Of a stretch of DNA of 64,000 nt, positions 32,765 to 45,320 are shown piece after piece. Below the pieces are notes generated by a model. The model searched no databases, was not told the DNA's origin, and worked only from the letters and a program-made list of their open reading frames with translations. This DNA comes from Coenobita brevimanus (taxonomy: Eukaryota; Arthropoda; Malacostraca; Decapoda; Coenobitidae). The stretch covers positions 5,762,001 to 5,826,000 of the forward strand of contig CM064658.1 in NCBI GenBank assembly GCA_032717465.1, read 5' to 3'. A program made the translations under genes and the position numbers. Each line of letters begins with the position of its first letter. The stretch's first letter is position 1.

Positions 32765-33290
32765 AATATTCCATCCATCCATCCATCATCCAATCCTACG
32801 TTGCCCCATGAGGAGCGTAGGAGCCCGGGGCTAGGCAGTTGGTCCTGACATTTAAGACGAGAGTGACCAACCTCACTCATCCCTGAGTGGCATTATGTGA
32901 GCAATAAACCCCAACCACCCCTGGGATATAAACCTTCACCGGCTCAATCCAATTGGAGCACAATAATTACCCACTAAACCACCAGGTGCCAAAATTTGGT
33001 TATATGGTTACCACCCAGCATAGTAAATAGTTTCCTGGTGTACAGGAAACCATTTGGTTTGTCACGCAGTGTACAGTCACCCATAGGCAGAAGAAAGAGG
33101 AAAGAATGAAGGAAAGAAAGACAGAAGAGGGAGTGTAAAGTCACCCGTAGGCAGAAGGATGAGGAAAGAATGAAGGAAAGAAAGATAGAAGATGGAAGGA
33201 AAGAAGGATGGAGAAGAGGACAGGGTAGACACCCGTGAGCAGCACTACATTGAGTGAGTGGATGGTGAGTGCCCCCATTAAATAAAGTAA
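32765..33290 (-). mobile_element. Composite SINE (tRNA-like head plus extra modules), family A
   Basis: Read on the minus strand from 32990, the copy starts GGCACCTGGTGGTTTAGTGG (A-box-like) and has a degenerate B box (GGTTTATATCC). It then continues through CTCAGGGATGAGTGAGG and GCCCCGGGCTCCTAC to CCATCCATCCAT. Adjoining at 32990-33060 is the ACCACCCAGC / GGTTTCCTGGTGTACAGGAAACC module, then a purine tail (GAATGAAGGAAAGAAAG). Other copies: 48181-48680, 48781-48962, 57258-57560, and reversed at 47715-47910. Confidence 0.7.
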
Positions 33291-33564
33291 ATGCTAAATA
33301 AAATAGTCAGGTGACCAAAAAAAAAAAAAAAAAATCTCATGTGAAGAGAATTACCACCACCAGCCATGGTAACGTCAGTTCTTCTTCCATTTCTAGCTAC
33401 CTAAAAGGAAGCATGCTGTCACTTTTATATATGCATGTTTACTACCTACAGGCAATTTTTTCAGCTGGGAGGGGATATATGGTGGTGATGGAATTAAAAT
33501 TTATGAAGTGTATATATGATCACTCCAGTTTGAAAAGTCCATCCTAAGCAGAATAAAAGCCTCT

Positions 33565-33790
33565 AGAATTAGTAGTTGTTGTTGTTGTTGTTGCTACTGT
33601 AGCCCCAGGTTCATCTGGACATAAACCCAGTGAACTGTAGGCTGAAGCTGTTCTTCCCCTGCATTTCACTATCCTCCTTTTGAGGGATAGGGAAGGAGCT
33701 GAGGAGTGCTTGTATAATTGGGCAGTGGAGCCACACAACTGTATCAGTGCCACCACATGAAGGCATCCCTCTCCAGCACTCTGGAATTAG
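33565..33790 (-). mobile_element. SINE-like family G copy with (GTT)n end
   Basis: (GTT)n at 33573-33593, then CCCAGGTTCATCTGGACATA, AACCCAGTGAACTGTAGGCT, CCTCCTTTTGAGGGATAGGG, and TGCCACCACATGAAGGCATC to CCAGCACTC. It is the reverse complement of the 28285-28500 type. Confidence 0.65.
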
Positions 33791-36700
33791 CAAGAATACA
33801 TTAATAATACATCATGGGAATCAATCAGTCGGAGTATGAGAATTTTTACCTACCTTAATAAAATAAATCAGTATTTTCCAAACAAATACAGATTACTCTA
33901 CCTTACATTCACAGACTTCCAAATAACTACAAAATCTTATTATGTCTTTAATAGGATAATATATAAATATTTTTCTACAATATAATCGTCCTAAATGTAA
34001 TGTCACGGGCCACAGTCTCATGCACTTAGAAGGCTCCCCACCACATCGTAGCATTTTATTTTGCATAATACACTCTTGCATGTTATTTATATGTTTTTGA
34101 CCCCTTCAATATACAGTAGTATCATTTGTTTTATTCTTACACCTGTCAGACAACTGATTCAGCTTAGGACAGAATGCTTATAGTGACATGGCTAATTTCA
34201 ATGTACACTGCATATATAATAATAAAATAAACTGGTAAGAGGTGTTGGGAGCCTCCTGATCTTAAGCAGAATGAATTTCCTTTTATAATTTTCACCAAAC
34301 TGCCACGTGGTTTTTTAAGTATGTTATGAACTGAATACTGAGTAATACAATCTTGAGCCCTAACCTGGACAACAGTGTATCCACAGAACATAGAATTGTA
34401 GGTTTAAGAGGCTCCACACACCTCCCCCTTACCACTATATTATGCATGTTATATGTTTGACCTTTCAAATTTTTTTTTTTTTCTTTCTTTCTTGTTATCT
34501 CCTCATGATTCTGTTCAGCTTAGGAGAGACTTTATGGTTTCAAGGGGTTACATACAACGTATACATTAATATCCTCCTGACATACTTGCCATAAATAACG
34601 TACACAAGAATATCAAACACATCATATGTAGGAGGTGCCAAGAAGCCTCTTAGTCCATGAAATTATTGGCCATATTCTAGGTAGCATAGGATGCTTCACA
34701 ACACATCTTCCTTAGTGATTGCATATTACACCTTACCATTCTCTTGTATGCTATTTATGCCACTTTAATACCAATATACAGCACTGCAGTTTGTATAAGT
34801 GGTGTACAGGCAGATACTGAATTAGGTGCAGAATAAAATCACCAAGGACGATGAGTTACTGAAGCTCCAGAGCCACTCAGAATATAAGCTTCTGACCCCT
34901 TGTGCTAATGAAATAACCCAACTTCCTAACAAGAGAATCGTCATCCCTCCAATGACCTTGTTAACTCCTTTAGCCCCAGGAAGTGTTAGATTCTTGATAA
35001 CCACAGATGACTTTATTCTGCTTCTGAAAGATTTTCATTCTGCCAGGGTTAGATACAGTTTATAGTCTTATTTAACCCCCTTATTAACAGAGCACAAACT
35101 TTTCAAACTGGAAGGGGTTAGATATAGCCTTTAAGAATCCCTTCAGTTATAGAATGGAAACTTTCTAGACTGTAAGGGGATAACTATGGCCTCCAATAAC
35201 CCCTTCAATAACAATAAAATCCTTCGGCATCCACAAGAATGAAATATAATACTCTTTAGTACACCAAATCATTCCTAAATAAAATCATCTGGTATTAGCA
35301 AGAACAGACTGAAGTAAAATGCCCTGGGACTGAAAGGGTTAAGGGCAGGAGGGGGCGGGGACACTATCAATTAAAGCTCTTAGAAAAATAAAGCTCCGCC
35401 AATACGAAAAATAATGCATAGGAAAAATATACTCCTGTACACTGAGTCACAAACACACTTACAATCCCTTCCTGGGCGTAAATAGGAAATAATTTTGTGG
35501 GAGGGATAATGAACAGCAGGAAGGACAAGGGAGGAAAAATGTAGGAAATGCATGGGAGGGAAAAAGGTGGGAAAGACATGGGAAGGAATGCATGCAATCT
35601 TTGTGAGTCTCATACTTTTGGAGGAGAGGAAGGGAAAAGTGCAAAAATCTTTCCCTATTTTCTTCGTTTCTGCAGGAGAGTCAAGGAGAGAAGAATGCAT
35701 AATCCTCCAATACCTCATGTTGTTCATGCAAAGGTAAACCTTAGCTACGCAGGGAAAATGACTGTAAGTAATTCTGTGAACCTCAGCCTTGGTACCTTAA
35801 CTCAGTGACAGTAACTACTACATTACATACGTCAAGCATACTTAACATGGCAACACCTACTTTAAATGTACAAGACAGCAGTTCTCATTTAACACTTTAT
35901 GACAATGTAACCCCATAAATCCTGTGACACTGTTTTATGTTTATTTCTGCTATTTCTGGACTATTTTATTTACCTCAGGATGGAGTCTTTGGCCTGTATT
36001 CTCATTGGTTGAAGAAGTTCCCTAACACCTTTTCCTAAGCAATTTGTTTTATTACACCTTACCGTCCTCTTCCGCGTTACATATATCCTTCCAATATCAC
36101 CATACTCTGCATTAATAATGTACAAAAGGATATTAATAGGTCATAAAAAAAAAAAAATCACTAAAGAACAGGGGTTTGGGAGCTTCCTTAACCAGCAAGA
36201 ATACGACCCTTCGAACTGTAGGGGTCAGCTATAGCTGTATCTCCTTCACTACTACAGATCTTTCATTAAAAAAGATAATAATAATAATGATACTCTGGAG
36301 GTAGCAGGAATGAACTACAAACACAAAGCACACTGCCACACTGCAGGAGTTGCTCTTGGCAATACAAATGATTTTATTCTGCCCAAGGGTGAGTTCCATT
36401 CTCCATTACTCCCTTAAGTATAATATATATATATATTTTTTCTTCTTTTTTCCTGCCACCAGCAGACAATCTTATTTTGCTTAACCCTTCAGATGCCATT
36501 CTTCTCCCTCAGTTGAATATAATTATCTTATGTTATCCAAATTACAATACATATGTGATTCTCTGCCTGATTAAGAGCTGATAAAAACAACTGCAGGCAA
36601 CAAGAATAAAAGAGAAATGTTACTATAATGAAGTGTTAAATAAAGAAGTTACTTAACCCTCTGAATCTGGGTGACACTCTTTCTAGTTTATTTTTGCTAT

Positions 36701-36814
36701 AAAATTATTTTACTAACCTAAGATCTTGTACTGAAGAGGTTTACTCTGGCTATATCTAAACCCCCAGCTCATAAATCTTTATCCTGTGCGGAATAAACCA
36801 TCAGGAGTTGGCAA

Positions 36815-36819
<5 letters not shown>

Positions 36820-36847
<28 letters not shown>
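36820..36847 (+). repeat. (AG)n microsatellite
   Basis: Uninterrupted AG dinucleotides, about 13 repeats, next to AATAAATGAG. Confidence 0.95.
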
Positions 36848-36851
<4 letters not shown>

Positions 36852-39732
36852 TGTCCCCAGCCTCAGTGGGTTAAATATCACAGGCTTAAACAAGAACTAT
36901 AGGTATTATTTATGAATCAACAACAACAACTGATGTCTGTCACAAATGTTATATGCTGTCCTTATTACAAGCCAGGAATGTTTTAAAAGTACTATATATC
37001 TAAACTTAGTACTGTCAGTTTGGGAGACTAACAAATCAACTCAATAGGTGGCAATAAAACTTCAACAAGCAATTTTTCTGTAAGCTGACAAAATTTGGAA
37101 AACTGGCAAATCAGCTTTATAGGCAGGAATGGAACTTCTGGCAATATTTTCAGTGATATTTAAGTATACTGTGAACTGGAAGACTGGCAAATCAGCTAAA
37201 AAAATATAGCAATGGAACTTTAATCCCTTCAGCCCAATGATGTCTTTTCTTGTTTTATCCTTGCAATTATCAGACAATTTTATTTAGTACTGGGAGGGGT
37301 TAGATGTGTCATTCATTATTCCTTACTCCCTTCACTAGAGGACTTTTCCTCTCAGCTGCATTAATGCATCCAACAGCATTAATAAAAATAAAAATGCATC
37401 AGTATACTCAAGCAGTTAACAGGCAATGCTTCTATAACATATTGAGAACTAAAAAGGGACAGTAATAGTCAATCCCATTCTAACACTGTGTGGCGTAGGG
37501 GTTCCAGGGTAAGGCTACCATAATCCTTTTCATTTAAGCTTAGATAACCAGTCTACAAAAATCCTCCGGTCACATCTTGGAGATAAAACTAATACAAGGC
37601 CATCACTCCAACTAGGGCAGTAAAACCACTAAAAACACAACATAACATCCATAAAGGTGTCTTATAGTTACATGACAACATTACTGAGATGAATGTATAG
37701 ATTACCTCCACCACACTGATGGTTGCATTTTCTGTGGCACAAAAGGCCTTGCAACACCTCTTTCTTAGTAACTTATTTCTTACTTTATGCATTACTGCCT
37801 CTTTATGTTATGTATCTCAACTTAATCCTCTGTGCTCACGGATATCTTTTATTTTATTCTGAGCACCTATACTTGGCTTAGGATAAATTTTTCAAACTGG
37901 AGGGGCTGGATATGGCCTTAATAAACCCCTTCAATACGATGTCTCTCTGAAATCAAGCAAAATCGTCTGGTAGCAGCAATAATAAACTTAAAATTACATT
38001 ACCTAGACTTAAGTGGTTAATACTGAACAGCTGCATTAGTAACATTCAGAATGATTATCAACATCTAACATCAGATTCTATTCTGCTAGAGGTGACCCAT
38101 GGGAGTCTGAATGTTGTATGTTACGTACATCTGTATAATATCAACGATGGATGAGTAATATACAAGACGATTATCAAAATGTAATGCAGATAATAAGTTA
38201 CTGAGGAAAAGGCATTACAAAACTTCTCATGCCAACTAAAAACAGCCCCTGAAACCCACTGACAATTATTTTTCCCCTTTGTTTGTGCTTTTGCAATAAA
38301 GTTTTTTCCAACGCCAAACATAATATTGGAAGCACAACCTTTGCTCTCTGCTCCTAAACAACATCAAATTGAACATGTGCACACAAAAATGTAACAATGA
38401 TCCTGACTTCATTACATGTGGCAAAAATAACAAACACACAAGCAATCCTCACTTAAAGTCTGTAGGTGGGGTATATACAGGTGAAATCCTCTGCTGAGTA
38501 AAACAGCTTTTAAATCATTTATATCGGATCCCACCAATATTCAAACTACTGTATGAAAGTTTTACACTTGAAGTTTATTTAAAAATTATTATTATTTTTC
38601 TTTTTACTCCAAGTTCCAAGTTTAAAGCAAGAAAATTACTTATACTTGAAAGGATAGTGTAAAAAAAAAAAAAAAAACTCAAACAAGTTCATAGTGAAAA
38701 CAGACACTAATAAAGAGCAAAGTAAGCTCTTCAACATGATATAATCTTTATTCTTGCACATGGTGAATTTAAAAAATCAGTAAGTAATAAGACTGGTACA
38801 GTATACTAAAAGCATGTTCATCATATAGAAAGTATTATGAACAAAACAACTTTAAGCTTAAATGAAATTACTATGAGTAAAATGACCCTAAATGAGGAAT
38901 GCCTATAGATGACAAAATATTCTTCAATATCTATGCAAGATTTAAGTGGCAGGAACATCATATGGCTATTGAAAAAACAAAGCATGGCAATACACAATCC
39001 CAAATCTCCCCTGGCATGGAGAAGGGGCCCAAGGGCAGTCTGGAATGTTTAAGGAAGGGTGGGTGACTGGCCTGTGCCCCTGGTAGCAGTATAGTTGGCA
39101 TCAAAAGTTCTGTTCATCTCCAGCTTTTCTCTTTCTGGATTTTGAAAAAAGGGTGGGTAATGAAAAGCAGATGACACAGATAACTTTTTTGTCCTCTATT
39201 GTGGATTTATATTTTCAAAGTTCATTGAGGAAAAATCACGACAAGCAACAGGACTTTTGATGCAGACTCTACATAACTGCAGAGCTTCCAGTGGCCTCTC
39301 GGGGGGTCAAAACCAATGCAATGCATGTAACACATGGCCCTCTCCCCAACTGGTGCTCTCAAACCACTAAACCAGCAGGCACACAATGGCCACTAGATTA
39401 CAATGAATAAACAACCAGTCATTATTATGTCAGGAATGTGTCCCAAAACAAGTCAGTACCTTATTACTGCTTTGCAAGCCCCAGAGTGTGAGGGATGAGG
39501 CAGGGCCTGAGGCTAGGGTACTGTAATTTAAATCATTTAAACTGCTGTGATTCAGCTGACTTTCCTGATAACATTTTACATTGCAAAAAATCCTCTGACC
39601 ACCAAGTGGATTTGAACAAAGGTTAAAACACTATTGTATAATGGAGGGTAACCTCTTCATGACAAATATTCTCCCTTGGGCTTAATAAATTCATCTACAG
39701 GTAACGACAACGGTTAAAAATAGAAATGTTAC

Positions 39733-39735
<3 letters not shown>

Positions 39736-39767
<32 letters not shown>
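39736..39767 (+). repeat. Poly(A) run, about 32 nt
   Basis: A pure A-run directly downstream of a copy of the short GAATAAA-type repeat. Comparable runs occur at 4750-4782, 53339-53372 and 57962-57987. Confidence 0.95.
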
Positions 39768-39769
<2 letters not shown>

Positions 39770-42700
39770 CTGACAGCAAACATGTATGGGACAATATGTG
39801 CCACTGTGTTGCTACTGTCAGCCAAACAGCCATTGTAAACACTTACTCTTGTGATTTGCATGGCTGGTTGATCCCACACAGTGCCTAGGCATCCCTGTGC
39901 ATTAAACTACCCAAACAATTTCCAACACAGTAGTTAATGATTTGTATGGCTAGTTGATCCTAAGCATTAGTAAAACATCCCTGTGCTATGGCCATTAATT
40001 TATTACTTAACCCTCATAATTTGAATGGTTTAATGCTGATGAACATGCCAGTAATCCATGAGATCCCCCACCAATACATATCACAAGATTTATCTCCTTC
40101 AACTTCCAGACATCTTCATTGTTATATTCTGGCTGTTGCAAGAGTTTTAATCAGTGTAGGTAAGACATCCCTGGCTGAAGGAATTAACATTACAGATAAT
40201 TACAATACAATGACCTGACAAATGACAAATGTATGATGATGGTGTAAGCTGTACTACCTTTCTGTACTTTAAGGATTATAAGCCACATTTGGATATTAAT
40301 AAAGCAGAGTGTGCACAGGTGTGGGCCAGCCCTCAGACTCTGATTAGCTATGGAAAACTTAATGCATATGATGTGATAAACTTGCATGCCATGCTAGAAA
40401 TGAGTCTGCAATGAAAAAAACTAGAAACGCATTTACATCCATGTGGCAAAGATAAAATAAGGAACTCAAACCATTTATACCCATGTATCAATGATAAAAT
40501 AAGGAGTTCAAAGACAAAATAACATAAAATCAACTTCATGCTGAGGTAATGATTGAAATGTGTGTGCCTTATGTTCTCCATCCACCCACATATTGCAGGA
40601 ATGAATGCCTGTCATTCTGGATGGGTACAGGAATTATGGTTGGCTATGGAGAGAAACAATGATGAATTCTGGACTGAATAGCCTAGACCTGGATCCCTAC
40701 ACCCCTGATGGGCCAATGAAGGATTGGATGATGGACAGAACAGACATGTTACTCCCTTGTCCCTTCAGGATGCAGAAGCCTGACCCATGATTACCATATT
40801 CCAAAATAGTTAAGGGTCGCAGACTGAGCTAGACCCCAACGACATTTTTCATGACAGAAAACTCCAGTCACCTCTAGAGTAGCCATTATGCTGTGTGTAC
40901 AGCATAGTCACCACTGAAAATTGCGTACTCTATCACTAGACCACCAGCAACCTTATTATGCACATAATTCTCGTAAATAGAAATCAATCTTTGCATCTCT
41001 CTAGCTCAGAACCAGCAGAGAAGCCACACTACTTCAAATTTGTCACTGAGTTCTCAAATAACCATCAGGACTTAAAGGTCTGCAACACCTTTGCAACACC
41101 ACTTTAAAAAACACAGGAAATCCTTGTTATGAATAACCTTTTAAATGTTTTTTTGGTTATTTAGGTCGCATTCAATGTACTTTTTGGCTATTTAGTTTAC
41201 ATTCAATATCCTTTCAAGCTATTTAGTTTACAGTAAATAGCAGCTATATTATGCATAAAAGTTTCTCTGCCATCCATAAAATTAATGAGCTAGTCTCCCA
41301 ATAATGTCACAATATTTTGGAACACAGTCCATACTTATGATAGGAAATGAATGTACAGCCATGTATAGAACCTGCAATGTTTACAGTGAAGGATATGCCT
41401 GATGTACTAACACATTAACCCTGCAACTATTACAACACTACTGAACACCTGCCTACAGTGACCAGCACATTAGATATTCACCAACATGGATACATTAAAC
41501 CTTGAAGCACTGTTTTTATTTTTTATCCACATATAAAAAGATATCTGCAGCAATGCAAATGATGTCGGTTCTGGCTACTCAGCATAACTCTTAACCCCTT
41601 GTATATCATTTTTTTGTTATTTTATTCTTGTTACTTCCTGACAACTTAACCACTTCAGTCCAATGAAATATTTCTATTCTTGTTAATCTCAAATGGTTTT
41701 ATTCAGCTTAGGAGAGACTTCAAACTGGAGGAGATTGATACAGCCTTAATTAACCTCTTCACTGCATTAAATATCCCTTATGCTGAATTAAATGGTTTGT
41801 GAATGGCTTGAACAAAATGAAATGGATGTCACTGGACTCAATTAAGTCATTAATTCAGTTAAGAAAAGACCCTTTGTAGTGATAAGGCTAGAAACAGTCT
41901 CCAATAACCCCTTCAGTGTACAGAAGTTTCATCTATTTTATTCCTGCTATTGCCAGTTGATTTTATCAACACATTCTGTACATTGGTGTATTTTTGTTGC
42001 TTGTTCTTGCTATCTCCACATGATTTAATTCAGCTTAGGAGAGCCTCTTTTGGTGAATGAATTGATAAAGGTTAAATCTAACCCCTCCAGTTCAAATACA
42101 CTGTCCTAAGCAGACCAAATCATTAGCATATGGGATGAATACAATAAAAAAGGATGGCCTCAGAATGAAAGCATTAAACTCAGAGAATACCCTTTGTAGT
42201 CAAAGTTATAAGCATTCTCTAATAACCTTCTCACTACAATGGTTTCTTTTTAATGTGACTCTCACTACCACAAGATCATTATATTCAGATCTGGGGAGAC
42301 CTCTGGTAGCAGAGGCATTAAATACAATTTTCATTAATCCCTTCAATTTGGTCAAAACACAATTAACTCCTTCACTCTAATGGCATATTCATTATTTAAC
42401 TCAGGCCACCATCAGGCAATCTTATTCAATTTAGCAAGGTCCTGTATTAGCTTGCAGTCGTATCAACACTAAATGCTAGCTGGTGCGGGCAGGTGAGGAA
42501 GGGAGTTTAGCATCACTGTCACCCATATAAGCAGCCCCATTGGATGCAGGCAGGTGTGAGAGAGAACTTCTACGGGTTACAGTGAGCCACAACCCTCACC
42601 ACAACCACCAGCCAGCGAGCATTTGGTGTGGAAGCAGCCTAAGGGGTTAATGAAAGCTATATCTAATTCTTCCTGTTCAGAAAGACTATCCTACACTAAA

Positions 42701-43166
42701 TAACACTGCCCGGAAATAACAAGATGGAATAAAAAATATATATACAACTGAATGGATTAACCTGGCTTCTGAATGGCCACCAGGACTTCAGGGGTTAAGG
42801 GTTAGAAGAATCACTTCTATGGACTTCTACACTAAAATCAACACGTGTCATAAATACTGTAGTTTTGCATTTGATTCATGGTCTGCGAAAAGCTATAAAA
42901 TATATCCTATTAAAATAATATATAACATTTATCACATTCAACATCAAAAGAAATATAGGTTATCTTCACATTCAATAGAATTCTGGCAATACTCTCTCTC
43001 TATATAGCATCTGGTGTATCTATATATTTATGATGTGCAGTCACTCCCATTCAAACTTCATGGTATTCATACATATTCATCTTCACTTCACTCCTATCAT
43101 GTCAGTAAAGTTTAGTTAGGCTTTGCTCAAAAGTCATGTAACACTTTTTAACAAGCTGGTAACTCT

Positions 43167-43289
43167 GATATCACAAGTTCAAATCCTACTTTATCAAGGA
43201 AAGGTATTTACAGGGTTTAGTCTATGTGATATCACAAGTTCAAATCCTACTTTATCAAGGAAAGATATTTATAAGATTTAGTCTATAAG
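43167..43289 (+). repeat. 61-bp direct duplication
   Basis: GATATCACAAGTTCAAATCC begins at 43167 and again at 43228, each followed by TACTTTATCAAGGAAAG and TTTAGTCTAT. GTTCAAATCC is B-box-like, so the unit may derive from a tRNA-related SINE. Confidence 0.85.
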
Positions 43290-44354
43290 TATAATCATAA
43301 TACAGATGGATGAGTACTGAGACTATACTCAGCTGTAGTTTCACCACCACCATGCCATATTTACATCACTGCTGCTGCCAATATGCGTTTCAGTACTGTA
43401 TAATATTTCACAAATGTAAGCACTGCACTTGTTAACAGTTCCTAAGAAGGTGGAATGATTTATATACAGCAACTCCACATGATATCTCATTAGGAAAACA
43501 CATGCCTCTGGACTATTCTAAACATCATGGCCCAGCATTAAAAAATAAATAAAAATAAATAAATAAAAAACATGTAAATCATCACTGACATCATTTTAAT
43601 CTTATTCCCACATATAAATACAGGGTGAGGTAGAATCTAAAACAAATACAAAATAAGGATACATGTAACCTGAAATGGGTCTTAATGGGTCCAAAGCTAT
43701 CATATTTGCACAGAAACTGCAATTCAAAGAGTACATATCTTCCATAACTCATAGTGTTACATGACTATTAAGCATGACCCAAGTCACTATAGATATGTTG
43801 GCGGCCCCTACAGCATCCCCAACAAACACAAGAAAACAATGAAGCACAATTCTGTATGGCTAATGCAAAGTCTCTCCTCACATGCACATATAACAAACCA
43901 TTACTTTGCATAGAACAAAATGACAATGAAAAATAAAAAAAAACTAATGGCTGTATAGTTAAACCCTGACACACTGAATGTAGGTTATGTTGAATTTAGT
44001 GTTCTCTTATTGCTACCAGGGGATTTTATAAAATTAGGACAGGTCTCATACTGAAAGGGGTTAGGGGTTAGCGGGGCTCTATCAAGCCCTTCCAGTTAAA
44101 AAATCTAACCTGAAGCAGAATAAAATGATTTAGTAGCAATAAGAATGCTCTGTAATCAATGTCACCATTATTCAAGAGGCTAAACCTTAATTTGCAAAAT
44201 GGAAGATAAGCTCCAAGTTTTTTACAACAATTTCTGAAGCATGAGAGGAAGATGGAACATGTCTGGTGTCTCTATATCACTTCATTCTATACTGCACTCT
44301 GCTATGTGGGATGCAGGCTGATGAAATGCCATAACTTCAAGCATTCTATAAATT

Positions 44355-45320
44355 TCATAGCACAATCTCAATCCTTGGTTTCTTTACCCCCCTGGCTCAA
44401 GGGAAGTCAAAGTCAGGGCTGAAGAAACGCCAGGAAAGTGGACATGGTTAGTCTAGCAGTGTGATAATGGTTCACGATGATGGAATGGCTTACACACACA
44501 AATTCAACGTTGTCACTGTTGCCTGCCTCATAAACACAGTCATGGAATATGACTGAAAAATTTGTCATGAAGTGCAACTGAAAGAGGAAGGCATTCATAT
44601 CACTTAGTACAATCTTTGAATGCTTCTCAGTTCTCCATGCATTATGTAAACACGGTTCCTGACTGAACTGCCTTTTTCCCAGTGTTCAAAGTACTCTTGA
44701 AGCACCAAACTAATTTCAAAGCAGTGACTGGTGGCTCAATGAGAAGACTGTATGCATAATATCTATTGTATATCTGCATAATGATATAACCATGACATAA
44801 CTTGAATCAGCTGTTTACTATTGACTGGTCTGGCTCAATGAGAAGACTGAACGCAGCAAGAAGAATGTATGCATAATATCTACTGTGTATCTGCATAATG
44901 ATATAACCATGCTATTAACTGAATCAGCTGTTTACTATTGTAATAATTATAGACTATAAAGCTGCTTCAAAAGTACTCCGAACACTAGGAAAAAGATAGT
45001 TCCGACAGGAACCATGTTCACAAAATGCAAAGGGAACTGAGAAGCACTCAAAGATTGTATTAAGTGATATGAATGGTTCATTTTTCAGTTGTACTTCATG
45101 ACAAATTTTTCAGTCATATTCCATGACTGTGTTTATGAGGTAAGCATAAGTGGCAACGTTGGGTTTGTGTGTGTACCGGTATGCCATTCCATTATTGTGC
45201 GCCATTATTACACTGCTAGACGGACCATGCCCTCTTGCCTGGCCTTTCTTCAGTCCGGACTTTAACTTCCCCTGAGCCAGAGTGGTAAAGAAACCAGGGA
45301 CGGAAATAGCATATCTTCAT
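44355..45320. repeat. Foldback: long inverted repeat with arms of about 340 bp
   Basis: The left arm (about 44355-44705) reads GGTTTCTTTACC, GTCTAGCAGTGTGATAATGG, AACACAGTCATGGAATATGA and GTGTTCAAAGTACT. The right arm (about 44958-45320) carries the reverse complement of each in reverse order (AGTACTCCGAACAC, TCATATTCCATGACTGTGTT, GGTAAAGAAACC). Arms are highly similar with small indels. The 250-bp loop itself contains a direct duplication of about 100 bp (44735-44822 and 44830-44940, CTCAATGAGAAGACTG ... AATCAGCTGTTTACTATTG). No transposase is present. Confidence 0.85.

Noticed and set aside
40605..40790. Small exon preceded by a TTGCAG acceptor
   Set aside because: The 61-codon peptide matches nothing I know and has no compatible neighbour exon.
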